DNA of 7,361 nucleotides from an uncultured Thermomicrobiales bacterium (lineage in GTDB: Bacteria > Chloroflexota > Chloroflexia > Thermomicrobiales > UBA6265). The stretch lies in NCBI GenBank assembly GCA_902806375.1, contig CADCWK010000116.1, forward strand, positions 1 through 7,361, in the 5' to 3' direction. The notes beneath the pieces were generated by a model, which saw nothing but the letters and a program-made list of their open reading frames with translations, was not told the DNA's origin and did no database searches. Shown one piece after another: positions 6,291 through 7,361 of the stretch (its first letter is position 1; every line of letters begins with the position of its first letter). A program made the position numbers and the translations under genes.

Positions 6291-6298
6291 CTCCCCTC
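6291..6298 (-). promoter_or_regulatory. Ribosome binding site of the surface-protein gene
   Basis: The minus strand reads GAGGGGAG followed by TCGC and ATG (6286). It supports this start, which also gives a complete signal peptide. Confidence 0.6.
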
Positions 6299-6385
6299 TC
6301 GTTCCGTCTCCCGGGAAGCGACCGGCTCGCGCCCCTTGGGAAGGCCCGTCCATCGTACCGATCCCCTCGCTGACCGGACATAACC

Positions 6386-6431
6386 GGAAGTACGTAGTTA
6401 AGGGCAGCATCGCTTCAGGAGTACGTATTCC
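6386..6431. repeat. Inverted repeat built on two TACGTA palindromes
   Basis: GGAAGTACGTA (6386-6396) and TACGTATTCC (6422-6431) pair with one bulged base across 25 bases. The 8-mer AGTACGTA also occurs directly twice, at 6389 and 6420, 31 bases apart (about three helical turns). It sits 100-145 bases upstream of the surface-protein start, where an operator would be plausible. Confidence 0.45.
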
Positions 6432-6437
6432 AGAGTG

Positions 6438-6462
6438 CATACCCGCGCAGACAGCAGGTATG
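6438..6462. repeat. CATACC/GGTATG inverted repeat
   Basis: CATACC (6438-6443) and GGTATG (6457-6462) are exact reverse complements separated by 13 bases. The arms are close to two helical turns apart, centre to centre, compatible with a dimeric regulator. It lies upstream of the surface-protein gene, beside the TACGTA repeats. Confidence 0.35.
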
Positions 6463-6469
6463 GGGGTCG

Positions 6470-6480
6470 TTGACGGTCAA
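6470..6480. repeat. TTGAC-G-GTCAA palindrome
   Basis: An exact 5-bp inverted repeat with a one-base centre. It resembles a small operator half-site pair, or a -35-like TTGAC on each strand, but no matching -10 box was found at the right distance. Confidence 0.3.
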
Positions 6481-6514
6481 TGGTTGGGGAGAACTCCGGC
6501 CGGGAATAGCCTGT

Positions 6515-6541
6515 ACTCCCCGCCACCCGTGGTGGGCGAGT
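6515..6541. repeat. Hairpin-forming inverted repeat in the gene-free region
   Basis: ACTC (6515-6518) pairs with GAGT (6538-6541), and the inner ACC (6525-6527) pairs with GGT (6531-6533) around CGT. C/G pairs fill most of the stem, with bulges. No U-tract follows. Its role is unknown. Confidence 0.3.
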
Positions 6542-6903
6542 GGATTCCACCGGCTCGCGGTCTGTCTTGCGTTGGCGAGCCAGAGACCTGGTAAGCAGTC
6601 TGATCACCCAGCGAGGGTCGGGGAGTGCCAGGACCAAGGCGGGATGGGTGGGCCCAGCGACTACCGTGTGCTGGCGTGTCCTGCTACCTGGTACGGGCAT
6701 CGGCATCGACGGACCGCCGTCGTCTTCCCAGACTCTCCCGCTCCGACCGGCGTGAGCACACGAGTGACGAGGCGGTGCCCGGGGGCCGGGCCAGGATCGT
6801 CGAGCGAGTCGCGTCCTCTGTCCGGCGAGGGGGGCTACAACGCATGGAATTCCCGGCGCCCCTGACCAATCATGGTCCGAGACGGGCGAGCGGCGATCCT
6901 CAG

Positions 6904-6960
6904 CGGGAGCCACGAGGCGAGCCGGTCAACCATGACCTGGGTCTCGCCTCGTAGCTCCCG
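6904..6960 (-). terminator. Long hairpin terminator of the DUF2382 gene
   Basis: CGGGAGC (6904-6910) pairs with GCTCCCG (6954-6960). After one C/A mismatch, ACGAGGCGAG (6912-6921) pairs with CTCGCCTCGT (6943-6952). An inner GGTCA/TGACC hairpin (6924-6928 with 6933-6937) with loop ACCA caps the structure. It starts 21 bases past the stop codon of the minus-strand gene. There is no U-tract, as with the other hairpins here. Confidence 0.75.
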
Positions 6961-6981
6961 TTCCCAGCGAGGTGCGAGATG

Positions 6982-7361
6982 CTAGCGCCGCGTCTCGCCG
7001 CCGGACACGCGAGTCGAGCCGGTACCGCGATCGATCGGCGTCTCCTCGACGACCTCGACATCTTCCCGGCGGACCGTCCCGCTGACCTGCTCCGTCTGCT
7101 GGACGGCCTCCTTGGAGATCTCGACTTCCTCGACGACCCGGGCCTGCTTCTGCAGCTCGACTTCCTCGCCGTGGACCGGGACGTCGATCACGGCGCCGTC
7201 GGCGGAGATGTCGGACGAACTGGCCGGTCGGTCGACCGCGTGGCGCTCAACGTGGACGCGCTCCTCGGTGACCGGGACGCTGAGCGTCTCGTCGCGTTCG
7301 GTGACGTTGGTCTCGACCCGGACGGCGCCGCGTTCGACGTCGCGTGTGGTCGCGGTCAACT
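6982..7361 (-). CDS. YsnF/AvaK (DUF2382) domain stress protein, C-terminal part
   Basis: The frame is open across the right edge; the TTG at 7359 is an ordinary codon inside the domain. About 125 residues are visible, ending at TAG (6984-6982). The sequence carries the DUF2382 pattern of charged, Val-rich beta-strand segments: 'RGAVRVETNVTERDETLSVP' (10-29), 'VTEERVHVERHAVDRP' (30-45), 'IDVPVHGEEVELQKQARVVEE' in part (58-78) and 'VSGTVRREDVEVVEE' (92-106). Members of this family (Bacillus YsnF, cyanobacterial AvaK) are linked to general stress response, often with an N-terminal PRC-barrel domain, which here would be off-window. The molecular function of the domain is not established. A short Gly/Arg/Thr tail (107-125) ends the protein. 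The domain call is firm. No neighbour explains its role. Confidence 0.9.
   Translation of the reverse strand, partial: LTATTRDVERGAVRVETNVTERDETLSVPVTEERVHVERHAVDRPASSSDISADGAVIDVPVHGEEVELQKQARVVEEVEISKEAVQQTEQVSGTVRREDVEVVEETPIDRGTGSTRVSGGETRR

Larger units (their letters stand above)
6287..6981. other. 695-base region without a credible gene, rich in inverted repeats
   Basis: The spacer lies between two minus-strand genes. Open frames exist on both strands, but they lack ribosome binding sites, have little third-position G/C bias and encode Arg/Pro/Ser-rich sequence with no recognisable motif. The first 150 bases upstream of 6286 should hold the surface-protein promoter; I could not assign clear -35/-10 boxes. 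Further hairpins: GGCTCGC/GCGAGCC (6552-6558 with 6575-6581), CGACGG/CCGTCG (6707-6712 with 6717-6722) and GACCA/TGGTC (6864-6868 with 6873-6877). It could hold a non-coding RNA, a decayed gene or simply a long leader. I recognise no known RNA family. Confidence 0.5.

Noticed and set aside
6470..6865. Plus-strand open frame of 131 codons in the gene-free region
   Set aside because: TTG start without a ribosome binding site, mixed third-position bases, no recognisable motif, and overlapping frames on both strands.
6398..6913. Minus-strand open frame of 171 codons in the gene-free region
   Set aside because: Arg/Pro/Ser-rich, with no domain, weak codon bias and no ribosome binding site. It crosses several inverted repeats.
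1..7361. CRISPR array, tRNA or rRNA genes, insertion sequence or prophage
   Set aside because: No regularly spaced repeats, no cloverleaf-like or rRNA-like sequence, no transposase or integrase motif and no terminal inverted repeats with target duplications were seen.

Overview
The window is GC-rich, densely coded bacterial DNA with G/C-biased third codon positions. No rRNA, tRNA, CRISPR array, transposase or phage gene was seen. The gene types and the Ala/Thr/Pro-rich secreted tails (for example the 'AATPVA' ending) fit a high-GC lineage such as Chloroflexota (Thermomicrobia-like) or Actinomycetota. This is inference from composition and protein style; no marker gene is present.

Layout from left to right. 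(1) The 3' end of a plus-strand alpha/beta hydrolase of the prolyl-oligopeptidase (S9) type, whose catalytic residues appear to be lost, ending at 617. (2) A perfect 20-bp hairpin (635-678) between this gene and the converging minus-strand operon. (3) A minus-strand two-gene operon: an ECF sigma factor (1949-2542, start uncertain) and, overlapping it by ATGA, a single-pass membrane protein that is probably its anti-sigma factor (870-1952). (4) A divergent intergenic region with a pair of direct repeats 22 bp apart, then a plus-strand gene for an unrecognised 360-residue soluble helical protein (2848-3930). (5) A plus-strand SMP-30/gluconolactonase-family enzyme (4058-4948). (6) A second hairpin terminator (5179-5216) between convergent genes. 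(7) A minus-strand secreted surface protein (5243-6286) with a signal peptide, two Excalibur-type calcium-binding modules, a cysteine-containing SpaA/prealbumin-like domain, a Thr/Pro stalk and an LPSTG sorting signal. (8) About 695 bases without a credible gene but with several inverted repeats. (9) The C-terminal part of a minus-strand YsnF/AvaK (DUF2382) stress protein that runs off the right edge, followed by a strong hairpin terminator.

The genes do not form one pathway. The only clear functional unit is the sigma/anti-sigma pair, a membrane signalling switch. The unknown gene divergent from it is the best candidate for a linked target or partner, but only its position supports this. The hydrolase fragment, lactonase, surface protein and DUF2382 protein look like separate transcription units, each bounded by its own hairpin or gap. 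I found no convincing new multi-gene system. The most unusual items are the degenerate hydrolase, the lysine-free surface domain and the repeat-bearing gap at 6287-6981.
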